Assembly: GCA_947495425.1 (NCBI GenBank)
Contig: CANLYR010000010.1
Span: 62,001 to 126,000 of the forward strand
DNA length: 64,000 nucleotides
Direction: 5' to 3'
Source of the DNA: an uncultured Aquimarina sp.
GTDB lineage: Bacteria > Bacteroidota > Bacteroidia > Flavobacteriales > Flavobacteriaceae
The notes under the pieces were generated by a model. It searched no databases and was not told the DNA's origin. It worked only from the letters and a program-made list of their open reading frames with translations. The translations under genes were made by a program, and so were the position numbers. Position 1 is the stretch's first letter, and each line of letters opens with the position of its first letter. Below, in pieces: positions 1 to 8,906 of this stretch.

Positions 1-61
1 AAAAATAATTATTTGCGCATGAATTAAAAGAATGTAAACTAACTTCATAAAGATACGGAGT

Positions 62-1129
62 ATGGAAGAAAAATTAATGTCGAAAAAAAAGCCGACCTAT
101 CCAATAAACGATCAATTAGACTCATATTTACGAGAATGTAATCGTAAAATTAAGATTCCTGTGTTTTACGACGATTTATTACGTTTTTCTGGCTCGATAG
201 TAGTGTATGATAGTAATGATGAAGATACATTGTGGGTGCGTGTATATTATGAAGAACATGAGCGACCTGAAATAGAATCTAGTCTCAAAAAAGTATATAC
301 TATCCTACATTCTGATGGGAACGAGGATGCAATAGAGTTTCTCAACATTGATGCGATAGATTATTGCACCTTTGGGAATTCTAAGCCTTTTAGAATAAAA
401 GTCAGAAACATCCTAAATGATAATTATACCTATATTTATGTAAAGAAAGCTGACGCCTCTCGTATCTATGGGTTAGAACTAGAACATATGTTCTCTCCAA
501 ATAGAATAAATTTTTTAGTATATAAAAACACATTGATCGAAGAGCATATTGCAGGAATTCCCGGAGATGTATTTATTAAGGATTTTCTTCCTGATTTGAG
601 TGATCAGGCAAAATCTCAAATAGCCAAAGAATTTGTAAAGTTTAACGAACGCTGCCAGATGAGGTTACTTGGTGATATGCGATCTTATAATTATGTAATC
701 ATACCCATACATGATTTTGATCATGTAGAGTATAAGATTAGAGCTATAGATTTTGATCAGCAGTGTTTCGAAGGGAAATTAAAGGTGTATCAGCCTCAAT
801 TTTTTAAAGAAAACTTTGCCATGGTGGATATCGTGATGGGCAAGTTACAACCCAATTCTATAGAGCAATATAAAAAAGAAGAAAGGTCTATTTTGGCAAA
901 GCGAATTTTAACTTCTAGATCCAGATATGAAACGTTGGTCGAATGCATGTGTGCCGATCATATTTCTACAAAAGAGAATCTAAAAGAACTTCGCGAGCAT
1001 TTGTATAATTTTACACTAGATCTAAAATTTCGTCGCAGTCGATCTATGGGCGAGGTTCTTAAAACTGCGATGGATTTTGTAAGACGTAATTATGAAAATG
1101 TGAATATGAAACGGTTGCTTGAAGGGTAA
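62..1129 (+). CDS. conserved hypothetical protein, possible kinase-like fold
   Basis: A 355-residue soluble protein without signal peptide or membrane segments; I do not recognise the family. In its second half, GDMRSYNYVI (about residue 210) followed by a beta-rich stretch and then IRAIDFDQ (about residue 233) has the spacing and look of a kinase catalytic loop plus a DFG-like metal-binding Asp, as in HipA- or aminoglycoside-kinase-like folds. That reading is inference. A GGAG lies directly before the first ATG, too close to act as a ribosome site, so the ATG at 77 (MSKKKP) is an alternative start. It converges on the permease gene with no base between the two stop codons. Confidence 0.75.
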   Translation: MEEKLMSKKKPTYPINDQLDSYLRECNRKIKIPVFYDDLLRFSGSIVVYDSNDEDTLWVRVYYEEHERPEIESSLKKVYTILHSDGNEDAIEFLNIDAIDYCTFGNSKPFRIKVRNILNDNYTYIYVKKADASRIYGLELEHMFSPNRINFLVYKNTLIEEHIAGIPGDVFIKDFLPDLSDQAKSQIAKEFVKFNERCQMRLLGDMRSYNYVIIPIHDFDHVEYKIRAIDFDQQCFEGKLKVYQPQFFKENFAMVDIVMGKLQPNSIEQYKKEERSILAKRILTSRSRYETLVECMCADHISTKENLKELREHLYNFTLDLKFRRSRSMGEVLKTAMDFVRRNYENVNMKRLLEG

Positions 1130-1903
1130 TTATAAAATACCTACCCCAAGTAGCATCGAAAAAATAATTAATAAAATACCTACAACAACCTGAATTGTAT
1201 TTATGGTGATTTTTTTTAAGAACGTATTGCCAAAATATGCCCCAACAAAAGCCATTACTGTAGCGGTAATAAGCATAGGATAGTTTAAACTATTACGTAA
1301 TTGCCAAAGATCTTTAGCATATATAGAAATTCTGGAAATATCGATAAAGCATGCAATAGACACTCCGGTAGCAATAAAAGCTTCTTTGCTCAACTTTGCT
1401 CGTATTAGGAAAGCAGTTCGTAGCGCACCTTGATGCCCGGATAACCCACCAAAAAATCCACTTAATGCCCCGCCTAACGGCAAATACTTTGTATCGATTT
1501 CTAATCTTTTTAATTTAGGAATTAGATCAAATAAAGAAAAGAAAATTAACAACGTGGCGATACATATTTTTACTGCAGTAATCTGATATACTTTGGTTGC
1601 GATGGTGTAGGTATATAATGGTTGTATGTCGGTAAGTGTTCCAAGTAGGTATGCTCCTAAAAAAGCAAAAAGAACAGCTGGTAAACCAAATCGTAATACT
1701 GTTTTTACATTTGCTTTTTTGCCAATCAAAGTTAACTTAAAAAAATTGTTAAGCAGATGAACGATAGCTGTGAGTGCGATTGCAATATCTATAGGGAAAA
1801 ATAGTGCAAATACAGGCATTAGCAATGTACCTAAGCCAAAACCAGAGAAAAATGTTAGTCCTGATCCTAATAAAGCTACAATACCTACCAAGATATAATC
1901 CAT
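1130..1903 (-). CDS. TauE/SafE (TSUP) family membrane permease
   Basis: A 257-residue very hydrophobic protein with about eight predicted membrane helices in two similar halves. The N-terminal stretch with SGFGLGTLLMPVFAL and the second-half GGLSGHQGALRTAFL are typical of the TSUP (DUF81, TauE/SafE) family, which exports or imports small sulfur-containing anions across the inner membrane. Substrate cannot be told from sequence. It is convergent with the preceding plus-strand gene and abuts its stop codon. Confidence 0.85.
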   Translation of the reverse strand: MDYILVGIVALLGSGLTFFSGFGLGTLLMPVFALFFPIDIAIALTAIVHLLNNFFKLTLIGKKANVKTVLRFGLPAVLFAFLGAYLLGTLTDIQPLYTYTIATKVYQITAVKICIATLLIFFSLFDLIPKLKRLEIDTKYLPLGGALSGFFGGLSGHQGALRTAFLIRAKLSKEAFIATGVSIACFIDISRISIYAKDLWQLRNSLNYPMLITATVMAFVGAYFGNTFLKKITINTIQVVVGILLIIFSMLLGVGIL

Positions 1904-1951
1904 AAAAAATAGTAATGTTTAAATTTTTATTTTGATTACAGATTTTGCTAA

Positions 1952-3010
1952 TTACGTTTTTTCTTCTTTGTTGAAATATACTAGGTAGTAGTACATTTGC
2001 TTCTCTTCGTCCCAGCCTTTTTCTACAAATTTCTCTGCGGATTCAGGATTTATGAAATCCATTTTAATTTGAACATTGGTGTCCAGATTAATAACATTTT
2101 TCATTTTTTTTCGGGCTGCAGTTACCGCATTATTAGCAATAGGAAAGGAGGTAAGATCCTCGATTTGATATTTTGGTGCTTTTTCTACTTTGTAATGTTT
2201 AAACTCGGGAATCAGATCTGGATTATCAATAACTTCATTCAAGAATGCAGATTCTTCAAATTCATCATTCTTGGCAAAGTGATTCACGGCACGGTTCATA
2301 AACATTACCTCTTCTTTTTTATCTTCTGCGGGTAAGACTACATCTTTGGCAAAGTCCTGGCAGAATTTCATATACTTCTTAGTATAAAAATTCTCATCAG
2401 CAAAGGCTTCAACACCTAAGAAATTGTCTAGCCAATACTTTGTGTCATATCGATTAGAGTCTACAGATAGAATTTTATAGCCTTCTTCTTTTTTGTGATT
2501 AAAAATTAGGCATCCTTTATCTAGTTTATTTAGGTTTACTCCTTGCTGAATCAATAATTCGATATCAGATTCTTTTTCTTCAAACTGAAGAAAATCATGT
2601 TTTAATTCGGATTTAAAAATCCCTAGAGCAGTCACTTTTTCATTGTCTATAGTAACGTTTTCCAGATAGGTAACATATACTTCGCCGCTTTTGATATGTG
2701 GGTGACTTGATTGTTCGTAGAGTAACGAAGCTATTCGTTTGGATTTTTCATGAACAGACGCAGGATTGTCAAAAATTTCGGTCACAATTTTAAATAAAGG
2801 ATTGAATTCGACATCTACTTTATCAGAAAACTGAAAATAATTCTCTTCCTTTTCTCTAAAAGGTTTAAAGAAGTACTCTTTTAAGATCGCAGTAAGTTCA
2901 TCACTTACATGATAAGGCGATTCTGAAAGAAATATAGTTTCACCTTTGTTCTTGTTTCCAACTTTGTGAACAGAAAGCGATTCGATTTGTGTACTGTATA
3001 GGTTGATCAT
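1952..3010 (-). CDS. nucleoid-associated protein (NdpA/YejK family)
   Basis: A 352-residue soluble acidic protein matching the 37-kDa nucleoid-associated family (PF04245, NdpA/YejK): the early INxxSxQIESLSVHxVG opening, the AxxLYEQSxHPxIKxGEVYV segment near residues 90-115, and the DTKYWLDNFLGVxAxxDENFYTKKYM block near 185-210. It probably binds the nucleoid; the molecular role in Bacteroidota is not settled. An exact TANNTTTG -7 box lies about 30 bases upstream of the start codon, so the gene probably has its own promoter. Confidence 0.88.
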   Translation of the reverse strand: MINLYSTQIESLSVHKVGNKNKGETIFLSESPYHVSDELTAILKEYFFKPFREKEENYFQFSDKVDVEFNPLFKIVTEIFDNPASVHEKSKRIASLLYEQSSHPHIKSGEVYVTYLENVTIDNEKVTALGIFKSELKHDFLQFEEKESDIELLIQQGVNLNKLDKGCLIFNHKKEEGYKILSVDSNRYDTKYWLDNFLGVEAFADENFYTKKYMKFCQDFAKDVVLPAEDKKEEVMFMNRAVNHFAKNDEFEESAFLNEVIDNPDLIPEFKHYKVEKAPKYQIEDLTSFPIANNAVTAARKKMKNVINLDTNVQIKMDFINPESAEKFVEKGWDEEKQMYYYLVYFNKEEKT

Positions 3011-3039
3011 AATTTTTAATTTTCAGAGCTGTGAAGCAG

Positions 3040-3047
3040 CAAAGTTA
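3040..3047 (-). promoter_or_regulatory. candidate -7 promoter box (TAACTTTG)
   Basis: Exact match to the Bacteroidota TANNTTTG -7 element, 30 bases before the nucleoid-associated gene start. No clean -33 TTG at the usual distance, so support is moderate; in AT-rich DNA such octamers also arise by chance. Confidence 0.4.
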
Positions 3048-3066
3048 CAAAGTGTAAAGTTCACTT

Positions 3067-3426
3067 TTATTTTGAGTTTTTTATAGTTCGTATAAAACTA
3101 GATAACATTCTTTCTAATTCTCGAGTATCGTCGTAAATAGTGTTGAAACTGTTTTCAGTTAAAAACATCAGGTTTTTTCCAATTTCAACTTGTGCTTGAA
3201 GTTCAAAAAGTGAACTCATTGCGATATTCAAGAATCTGAGATAGTCATTTTTCCCTTCTCTTCCATAACCCTCAGCAATATTACTGGGAATTGAAATAGA
3301 TGCTCTTCGAATTTGAGATGTTAAACCATATATCTCTTCTTTTGGAAAACATTTTGTTTCAATATATATCGTAGTTACGAGTTTCATAGATTTTTGCCAA
3401 ACCTTTAAAATTTTATATGTACTCAT
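3067..3426 (-). CDS. four-helix-bundle protein (23S rRNA IVS-type family)
   Basis: A 119-residue all-helical protein of the TIGR02436 family. The signatures LKVWQKSMKLVTTIY, FPKEEIYGLTSQIRRASISI and PSNIAEGYGR are all present. Family members are best known as proteins encoded inside intervening sequences of 23S rRNA genes, and are also common as free-standing chromosomal genes in Bacteroidota. Here it is free-standing, with no rRNA nearby. The function is unknown; a pentameric RNA- or DNA-associated scaffold has been proposed. Confidence 0.85.
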   Translation of the reverse strand: MSTYKILKVWQKSMKLVTTIYIETKCFPKEEIYGLTSQIRRASISIPSNIAEGYGREGKNDYLRFLNIAMSSLFELQAQVEIGKNLMFLTENSFNTIYDDTRELERMLSSFIRTIKNSK

Positions 3427-3477
3427 AGCTCGTTTTAAATTAAAAGAATAAAGCTTTGCAACTTTGAAACATAAAAA

Positions 3478-3993
3478 CTAATTCCAGTTTTCATCAAATC
3501 CCAGATCGTCATATTCATCAAGATCCATAAAACCTTCTTCGTCTCCGTCATGGAAATCATCAGATTCGTCGGCTTTAAATTCTTTATCTGGCGCTTGATC
3601 AGGTAGTTGGCCATGGACAAACATTGTATTTGGATATTCCATTGCACTATCGTACTCTGCAATTTCAGCAAGTTCTACCAAAAATGTCCACATACTTAAG
3701 AAATCATAGATATAAATTAGCCTAGGCTTTGCCTCATGCACAATATCTATAAGTGTAGTTTCATTCATTAATCGAACGGCTTGACTGCCATCACTCATAT
3801 CAAAAAGTGATATTTCTTCACCCTGATTCCATTGTTCATCACTCACATAAAAAGATGCTATTTCTGTTCCGTCAAAACCAAAAGACTGTGTAATCACATT
3901 GTGAAAATCTTCTAAAGTTGCATTTTGCTCTATTTCAATATCCCTGAATACATCTTCTTCGGTATCTAATATAATTCTGAAACGATAAATCAT
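3478..3993 (-). CDS. plasmid pRiA4b ORF-3-like family protein
   Basis: A 171-residue soluble acidic protein. The start MIYRFRIILDT, the FHNVITQSFGF helix near residue 30 and the following ASFYVSDEQW strand match the pRiA4b ORF-3 family (PF07929), a small alpha/beta fold often carried as a passenger on mobile elements but chromosomally fixed in flavobacteria. The C-terminal 40 residues are almost all Asp/Glu. Function unknown. A TATCTTTG box lies just upstream of the start codon. Confidence 0.82.
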   Translation of the reverse strand: MIYRFRIILDTEEDVFRDIEIEQNATLEDFHNVITQSFGFDGTEIASFYVSDEQWNQGEEISLFDMSDGSQAVRLMNETTLIDIVHEAKPRLIYIYDFLSMWTFLVELAEIAEYDSAMEYPNTMFVHGQLPDQAPDKEFKADESDDFHDGDEEGFMDLDEYDDLGFDENWN

Positions 3994-4013
3994 TCTTATT
4001 TCATTTAGGAACG

Positions 4014-4021
4014 CAAAGATA
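4014..4021 (-). promoter_or_regulatory. candidate -7 promoter box (TATCTTTG)
   Basis: Exact TANNTTTG match 21 bases upstream of the pRiA4b-ORF3-like gene. No -33 TTG at the expected spacing. Confidence 0.42.
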
Positions 4022-4082
4022 CGAACAAGTTTGCGACTAATTTTTCAGATTTTGAACTAGGTTTAATAATTTTTTAAACCAC

Positions 4083-5141
4083 TTAATTTCTAGATTTAAA
4101 AACTTCTAATAACACAAAAAATTGCACGCCAAATAATAATGAAGCCAAAACCAGGTGCAAAGGCTGCGATAAAAATGGAAAGTCAAAATAGTACATCAGT
4201 ATTCCCGTGAATGCCTCTAAGCCAATACAAAGCAAAACCCATTTAAGTTTGTGAAGCTGTAAGTGAAGCGTTTTGTTTTTATAAAATAACCAACTATTAA
4301 CTAGAACTACAAGTACAGAAAATGATCTATGGATGTAAAACATAACTGTTGGGGGCTGTAGCCATTGCGATTTTGCTAGCGCACCAAGAGTTTTTATTTG
4401 CTCATCAACATATTGCCGTACTTGTGTACCAAGAGCGACTTGCACAAGCGTTAAGATCACAGCGCCTATTAATATTATTTTAAATGTCTTATTGACTGTA
4501 ATTAGTATTGTTTTCTCCCTGGTTAGGTATAAAATGTATAAGAGTATGGCCAAAATAACAAATGCCATTACCATATGTATAGTTATTCTAAATGGCATTA
4601 GATTAGAATCTACAACAATTTTTCCAAGCCAAGCTTGAAAAGCCATTGCCAAAACCGTGAGTATAGCAAAAATTGTGATCTGTTTATTTTTTTTCCAATA
4701 CCAAAAAGAAAGTATACACATGATTAGTATAGGAATCCCTGAGAACACAGTTACTAATCTATTAATATATTCTATCCAGGTATGCCACACATTAAATGCA
4801 GCATAATCGTGTTTGGTATATACTTCCCAATGTACTGGGTTGTATATTTCACTTGAAACAAAATCCTTGGGCGCAATACGAAGGGTTTCGTTGATAATCA
4901 CAATACTCCCTTTTTTATACTGATGATTGGGTTGCCATTGGATTTGAGTTTCTTGGGTAGGAGGAATATAATACCCAAAGCACTTGGGCCAATCGGGACA
5001 CCCCATTCCGGATCCTGTCATTCTAACGACTGCACCAGCAATAATGATCAAATAGATCAATACAATCGATGCAATTACTAAGGGTCTAAAGTATGTTTTC
5101 ATTTTGCCTGTAGGTTGAGAGCAACCTTTGTCGCTCTTCAA
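4083..5141 (-). CDS. heme A synthase (COX15/CtaA family)
   Basis: A 352-residue inner-membrane protein with about eight transmembrane helices. It oxidises heme O to heme A for the terminal cytochrome oxidase. Diagnostic features are the RMTGSGMGCPDWPKC motif near residues 40-55 and four histidines placed to bind heme: WHTW (about 120), ITIHMV (about 187), YIHRSF (about 271) and PLHLVLA (about 331). The extended loop between the first two helices is typical of Bacteroidota members. The ATG at 5102 (MKTYFRP) is the more usual start; the upstream 13 residues contain no hydrophobic or functional feature. Confidence 0.9.
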   Translation of the reverse strand: MKSDKGCSQPTGKMKTYFRPLVIASIVLIYLIIIAGAVVRMTGSGMGCPDWPKCFGYYIPPTQETQIQWQPNHQYKKGSIVIINETLRIAPKDFVSSEIYNPVHWEVYTKHDYAAFNVWHTWIEYINRLVTVFSGIPILIMCILSFWYWKKNKQITIFAILTVLAMAFQAWLGKIVVDSNLMPFRITIHMVMAFVILAILLYILYLTREKTILITVNKTFKIILIGAVILTLVQVALGTQVRQYVDEQIKTLGALAKSQWLQPPTVMFYIHRSFSVLVVLVNSWLFYKNKTLHLQLHKLKWVLLCIGLEAFTGILMYYFDFPFLSQPLHLVLASLLFGVQFFVLLEVFKSRN

Positions 5142-5196
5142 ATAATTATATAAATTTACAGTAAAATCACAATTTTTTAATTTTATCTATCTATGA

Positions 5197-6624
5197 TTAA
5201 TTCATAACTGTCAATCCTAATTCTTCTCCTTTTTTTATCATAAATGTAAATGCTGCATCATGCTCATTAGGAATATCTCCTTCTAAAATTGCTTCTTTTA
5301 TAGCTTCTTTGATGATTCCGATTTCTCTGGAAGGTTTTATATTAAATGTCTGCATAATTTCTTCTCCGGTTACGGGGGGTTGAAAATTACGGATATGATC
5401 TCGTGCTTCAACTTCAACCATTTTTTGGCGTACAGTCTTGAAGTTATTATGGTATTTTTTAAATTTTTTAGGGTTTTTGGTGGTGATATCTGCTTCGCAA
5501 AGGGTCATTAACTCTTCAATATAGTCTCCTGCATCAAAAACCAATCTTCTTACGGCAGAGTCTGTAACTTCTGACGCTATGACTATGGGTCGAGAACTCA
5601 TTAACACCATTTTCTGAACAAACTTCATTTTGTCATTGAGTGGCATTTTTAAACGTTTAAAGAGCTTAAACACCATTTTAGAGCCTATAAATTCGTGTCC
5701 ATGAAATGTCCAACCTACTTTCTTGCTAAATTTTTTAGTTGGAGCTTTACCAATATCATGCAACAATGCTGCCCATCGGAGCCAAAGATCGTCTGTATTT
5801 TCTGAAATGTTATCTACAACTTCTAGCGTGTGATAAAAATTATCTTTGTGTCGTTGCCCTTCAATCTCGTCGATGCCTTTTAATGCGACGAGTTCGGGGA
5901 GGATAAATGATAAAAGACCTGTTTTTTCAAGTAGTTTAAAACCTATTGAAGGTGTGTTGCTTAATAGAATTTTATGCAGCTCATCTACTATACGTTCTTT
6001 GGTTATGATTTTAATTCTATCTTTATTCTTAGTAATGGCTTGCAATGATTTCTCTTCAATTTTAAATCCTAATTGGGTTGCAAAACGAATTGCCCGCATC
6101 ATGCGCAACGGATCATCAGAATAGGTGATATCTGGATCCAAAGGAGTACGTATTATTTTTGACTTCAAATCTTCTAATCCTCCAAATGGGTCTACAATCT
6201 CTCCAAAATTATCTGTAGATACATGTAAAGCCAATGCATTAATGGTAAAATCTCTTCGGTTTTGATCTTCTTCGAGCGTACCGTCTTCAACAATAGGGTT
6301 ACGACTATGTTCTGAATATGATTCTTTACGGGCGCCAACAAATTCTACTTCGATATCATTGGTTTTTAGCATCGCTGTGCCATAAGTTTTAAAAACCTGA
6401 ACCTTGGGATTGTCTGGTAATAACTTTGACACTTTTTTTGCTAGGGCAATCCCACTGCCAACAGCAACAATATCAATATCTTTTGCAGTGCCTCTTTGTA
6501 GTAAATAATCTCTTACAAATCCTCCGATAACATAGCAGTCTAACTGAAGATGTGTAGCTGCTTTTGAGATCGTATTAAAAATAGGGTGCTGTAAGGCTTC
6601 TTTGTAATGTTTAACGTCAGACAT
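5197..6624 (-). CDS. cca: CCA tRNA nucleotidyltransferase with HD domain
   Basis: A 475-residue class II nucleotidyltransferase of the poly(A) polymerase superfamily. [14 protein letters not shown] followed by KDIDIVAVG (about residues 31-55) gives the GGxVRD motif and the catalytic Dx[12 protein letters not shown] is the next family motif. The middle carries an HD phosphohydrolase domain with [11 protein letters not shown] and FHGHEF. It adds or repairs the 3' CCA of tRNAs. Length agrees with the long HD-containing bacterial type. It is preceded on its strand by the threonylcarbamoyl-AMP synthase, with a hairpin-rich 78-base gap. Confidence 0.92.
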   Translation of the reverse strand: MSDVKHYKEALQHPIFNTISKAATHLQLDCYVIGGFVRDYLLQRGTAKDIDIVAVGSGIALAKKVSKLLPDNPKVQVFKTYGTAMLKTNDIEVEFVGARKESYSEHSRNPIVEDGTLEEDQNRRDFTINALALHVSTDNFGEIVDPFGGLEDLKSKIIRTPLDPDITYSDDPLRMMRAIRFATQLGFKIEEKSLQAITKNKDRIKIITKERIVDELHKILLSNTPSIGFKLLEKTGLLSFILPELVALKGIDEIEGQRHKDNFYHTLEVVDNISENTDDLWLRWAALLHDIGKAPTKKFSKKVGWTFHGHEFIGSKMVFKLFKRLKMPLNDKMKFVQKMVLMSSRPIVIASEVTDSAVRRLVFDAGDYIEELMTLCEADITTKNPKKFKKYHNNFKTVRQKMVEVEARDHIRNFQPPVTGEEIMQTFNIKPSREIGIIKEAIKEAILEGDIPNEHDAAFTFMIKKGEELGLTVMN

Positions 6625-6649
6625 GAATTTATGTATACTCGATAATCCT

Positions 6650-6697
6650 GCCTCAGGCAGACACAGCGAGATTTAAATGCTTCGAGGCTTTCCTCGA
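6650..6697. repeat. two adjacent short hairpins in the cca leader
   Basis: The 78-base gap holds CTGCC-TCA-GGCAG and, further on, CGAGG-CTTT-CCTCG. Both are perfect 5-bp stems in otherwise AT-rich DNA. They sit between the stop of the Sua5-family gene and the cca start on the minus strand, so they may weakly terminate or process a shared transcript, or be a dispersed repeat. Confidence 0.45.
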
Positions 6698-6702
6698 GGT
6701 TT

Positions 6703-7296
6703 TTACTTCCTGATAATTTTTACGGTGCTATCACCTCCGATTTTAATAATCGAAGAAGGTTTTGCACCTTTGTTTTGCAGTGGTAAATTTACGACATAGT
6801 CTACGCCTTCCAAAATGAGAGTTGCAATTTCTTCAAAGTTTTTGGGTGACGGTTTACCACTAATGTTTGCAGAGGTAGAGACTACAGGTCTTTTAAATTT
6901 TCGTATTAATTTACCACAAAATGGGTCTCTAACCACGCGGATGCCTAATGTATTATCTTGTGTAATGATATTTTCTGCCACGCGTAGCGGTCTGTCATAT
7001 ATTATGGTCGTAGCTTTTGTCGCATATTTTAGAATATCATAGGCAACTTCGGGCACTTCTTCTACATATTGCTGTAGCATTTTGAAATCGCTCACAAGAC
7101 AGATCATGGTTTTACTTTCGACTCTTTGCTTCAGTTTATAAATCTTATCAATAGCTCCAGGATTTGTAGCGTCACACCCTATTCCCCAAACTGTATCTGT
7201 GGGATAGAGAATAAGTCCTCCTCTTTTGAGTACATTGATTGTTTTCTCTATTTCTTCTCTGTGATCTGTCATTAGCACGTTGTTTGTAGGTGCCAA
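6703..7296 (-). CDS. L-threonylcarbamoyladenylate synthase (Sua5/YciO/YrdC)
   Basis: A 197-residue protein of the YrdC fold, which makes threonylcarbamoyl-AMP for t6A37 tRNA modification in the cytoplasm. KRGGLILYPTDTVWGIGCDA (about residues 24-43), TMICLV and VVSTSANISGKPSP (about 138-151) are the nucleotide and carbonate-binding signatures. It lacks the extra Sua5 domain and so is the short YrdC form. The start may be the ATG at 7272 (MTDHRE), because residues 1-8 lie outside the fold. It neighbours cca, another tRNA-maturation gene. Confidence 0.9.
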   Translation of the reverse strand: MAPTNNVLMTDHREEIEKTINVLKRGGLILYPTDTVWGIGCDATNPGAIDKIYKLKQRVESKTMICLVSDFKMLQQYVEEVPEVAYDILKYATKATTIIYDRPLRVAENIITQDNTLGIRVVRDPFCGKLIRKFKRPVVSTSANISGKPSPKNFEEIATLILEGVDYVVNLPLQNKGAKPSSIIKIGGDSTVKIIRK

Positions 7297-7307
7297 AAAT
7301 ACGAAAG

Positions 7308-7335
7308 AAGCCCCAAATTATGGAGCTTCTTTCAT
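7308..7335 (-). terminator. hairpin terminator
   Basis: Inverted repeat GAAAGAAGC / GCTTCTTTC with a short loop. Read on the minus strand the stem is followed by GTATTTTTGG. It lies just upstream of the threonylcarbamoyl-AMP synthase start and probably ends minus-strand transcription arriving from the glycosyltransferase pair. Confidence 0.55.
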
Positions 7336-7795
7336 TACAAAAAAAAATAGAATTTTATTTTTTGCAGATAAATAATTAAAAATTATCACCATGTTATACT
7401 ATGACTATATTTATTACCAAAATAGTCTCCATTTATACTATGGCTCATATTTCCTGAGATGTTTATGACCCAAAATGGAGGTCCAGGCAAATTAGTTGGA
7501 TAAGAAGCAGTTCCTAGTAAAAATCTTTGATTGCTAGTTACACAGGGTGCATTTTTGTTGATATTAATATTATATGATTTTAAGATTAGTACTAAGCTAC
7601 TTAATAAAAATTACAAGTAAAAACAGTAATGCCACCATTTATAAAAGGTACATCAATACTATTTCAAAAAAATAAATAGTTTAAGTAATTGATGGATAAT
7701 AATATATGTTTTTTTCAGGGTTCTTTAAATACCTTATTATTCTTTTAATAAGCAAATTTTGAAACTTTAGAACTCAAAGGTTTTGGTTGTGTCTA
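7336..7795. other. 460-base gap, mostly AT-rich
   Basis: Apart from the possible gene remnant at 7386-7610 nothing functional is evident. It separates the core tRNA genes from the polysaccharide block. Confidence 0.5.
7386..7610 (-). pseudogene. open frame without start codon, possible remnant of a small secreted protein
   Basis: Read on the minus strand this is 74 codons without a stop, ending in TGA. The first in-frame ATG is only about 20 codons from the end. The peptide is varied and globular-looking: NAPCVTSNQRFLLG, then PTNLPGPPFWVINISGN, then the near-duplicate pair SHSING and SHSITW. Just upstream in another frame is MVALLFLLVIFIK then a stop, which looks like a signal peptide. A single frameshift would join the two, so this may be a decayed gene of about 90 codons. 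No family is recognised; a non-coding explanation remains possible. Confidence 0.3.
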
Positions 7796-8905
7796 TTACA
7801 CATCTTGAATATTATTTTTATAAACCTCTAATGTTTGCTTTGCCATGGTATGTGTAGTAAAATTTTGGTTAAGCTTTTCATAGCTTGTATCTACAAAGGT
7901 TTTTTGTAATTCTTGGTCATCGGCAAGATGTTTAACATGATTAGCTAATGACATAGGGTCATGTTTAGGAGATAGTAATCCATTAATCTTGTGTTCTATC
8001 GCTTCAGGAATTCCTCCCACATCAGTACTTATTACGGGGATTTTATGATACATAGATTCATATATAAATTGAGGTATTCCTTCACTTTGCGAAGTGATCA
8101 TAGAAATATCAAATTGAGGAATAAAATTTGATGCATTGGGAGTATACCCCAAAAATTGAATATGATTTTCTAGATTTAATTCTTTCATACGATGTATTAG
8201 CGCTTCTGTTCTCTCAGTAAACGTTCCTATTTGTATAAAGAAAAAATCATATCTCTTCTCTTTGTTTACAAGGTTATCAACTATGTCTATCCAAGTGTCG
8301 AGATGTTTAGCTCTAATATGGTTAGCAATATTTCCTATGATTTTTTTGTCCTTAGAAATATTGTACTTATCGCGTAGTTGAAAAGTCGTTTCTGAACTTT
8401 TTGTCTTTAAATTCGTGCCATGATAGATTGTGATGAGTTTATTATGATCGTAGATTCCTTTTTCGGCTACTTTTTTTGTCTCTTCAGAAACGCAAAGAAT
8501 TTTTTTGATCTTGGGATAGTTATATTTATACAAAGTTTTTTTACGTTGCTTTATGGGAAACGATGTTTTTTTACTAAATATAAAAGGTGGTAAGTTATAT
8601 AGCTTGTCGGTAATTATAGCTAACTGAAGCGCATTTGGATCATGTATATGGATCAGATCTATTTTTTCTTTTTTACAAACATGTCCAAGTTTAAAAATAT
8701 ACCTTGGGTCTATTTTTATGGCTAAAGCTGCTGTAATAAAATATAAATCACTACCTATTAGTCTTTTATGAAATGGGGCATCATGTACACAAAAAATCGT
8801 ATTCTTAACTTCAGGATTGGTAGTAGAAAGTTCACTACATAGATTTTCTATATGATTTTCTCCTCCTCCCCAGTTATATACCGCCGATAAATGTAAAATA
8901 TGCAT
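7796..8905 (-). CDS. glycosyltransferase family 4 protein
   Basis: A 369-residue GT-B glycosyltransferase. The opening LHLSAVYNWGGGENHI carries the glycine-rich acceptor loop. GNIANHIRAKHLDTWI starts the donor domain. SEGIPQFIYESMYHKIPVIS supplies the E-x7-E sugar-nucleotide motif, followed by TDVGGIPEAI. It probably adds a sugar to a lipid-linked polysaccharide or LPS core at the inner face of the membrane. It begins one base after the stop of the upstream family 2 glycosyltransferase, so the two form an operon. Confidence 0.88.
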   Translation of the reverse strand: MHILHLSAVYNWGGGENHIENLCSELSTTNPEVKNTIFCVHDAPFHKRLIGSDLYFITAALAIKIDPRYIFKLGHVCKKEKIDLIHIHDPNALQLAIITDKLYNLPPFIFSKKTSFPIKQRKKTLYKYNYPKIKKILCVSEETKKVAEKGIYDHNKLITIYHGTNLKTKSSETTFQLRDKYNISKDKKIIGNIANHIRAKHLDTWIDIVDNLVNKEKRYDFFFIQIGTFTERTEALIHRMKELNLENHIQFLGYTPNASNFIPQFDISMITSQSEGIPQFIYESMYHKIPVISTDVGGIPEAIEHKINGLLSPKHDPMSLANHVKHLADDQELQKTFVDTSYEKLNQNFTTHTMAKQTLEVYKNNIQDV

Positions 8906-8906
8906 A

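Noticed and set aside
3067..3426. Intervening sequence of a 23S rRNA gene
   Set aside because: The protein family is associated with rRNA inserts, but no rRNA sequence surrounds this gene.
3435..3671. Second minus-strand open frame overlapping the pRiA4b-ORF3-like gene
   Set aside because: It is out of frame within a well-supported gene, low in complexity and has no family features.
6650..6697. Riboswitch before cca
   Set aside because: Only two short independent hairpins; no conserved riboswitch core recognised.
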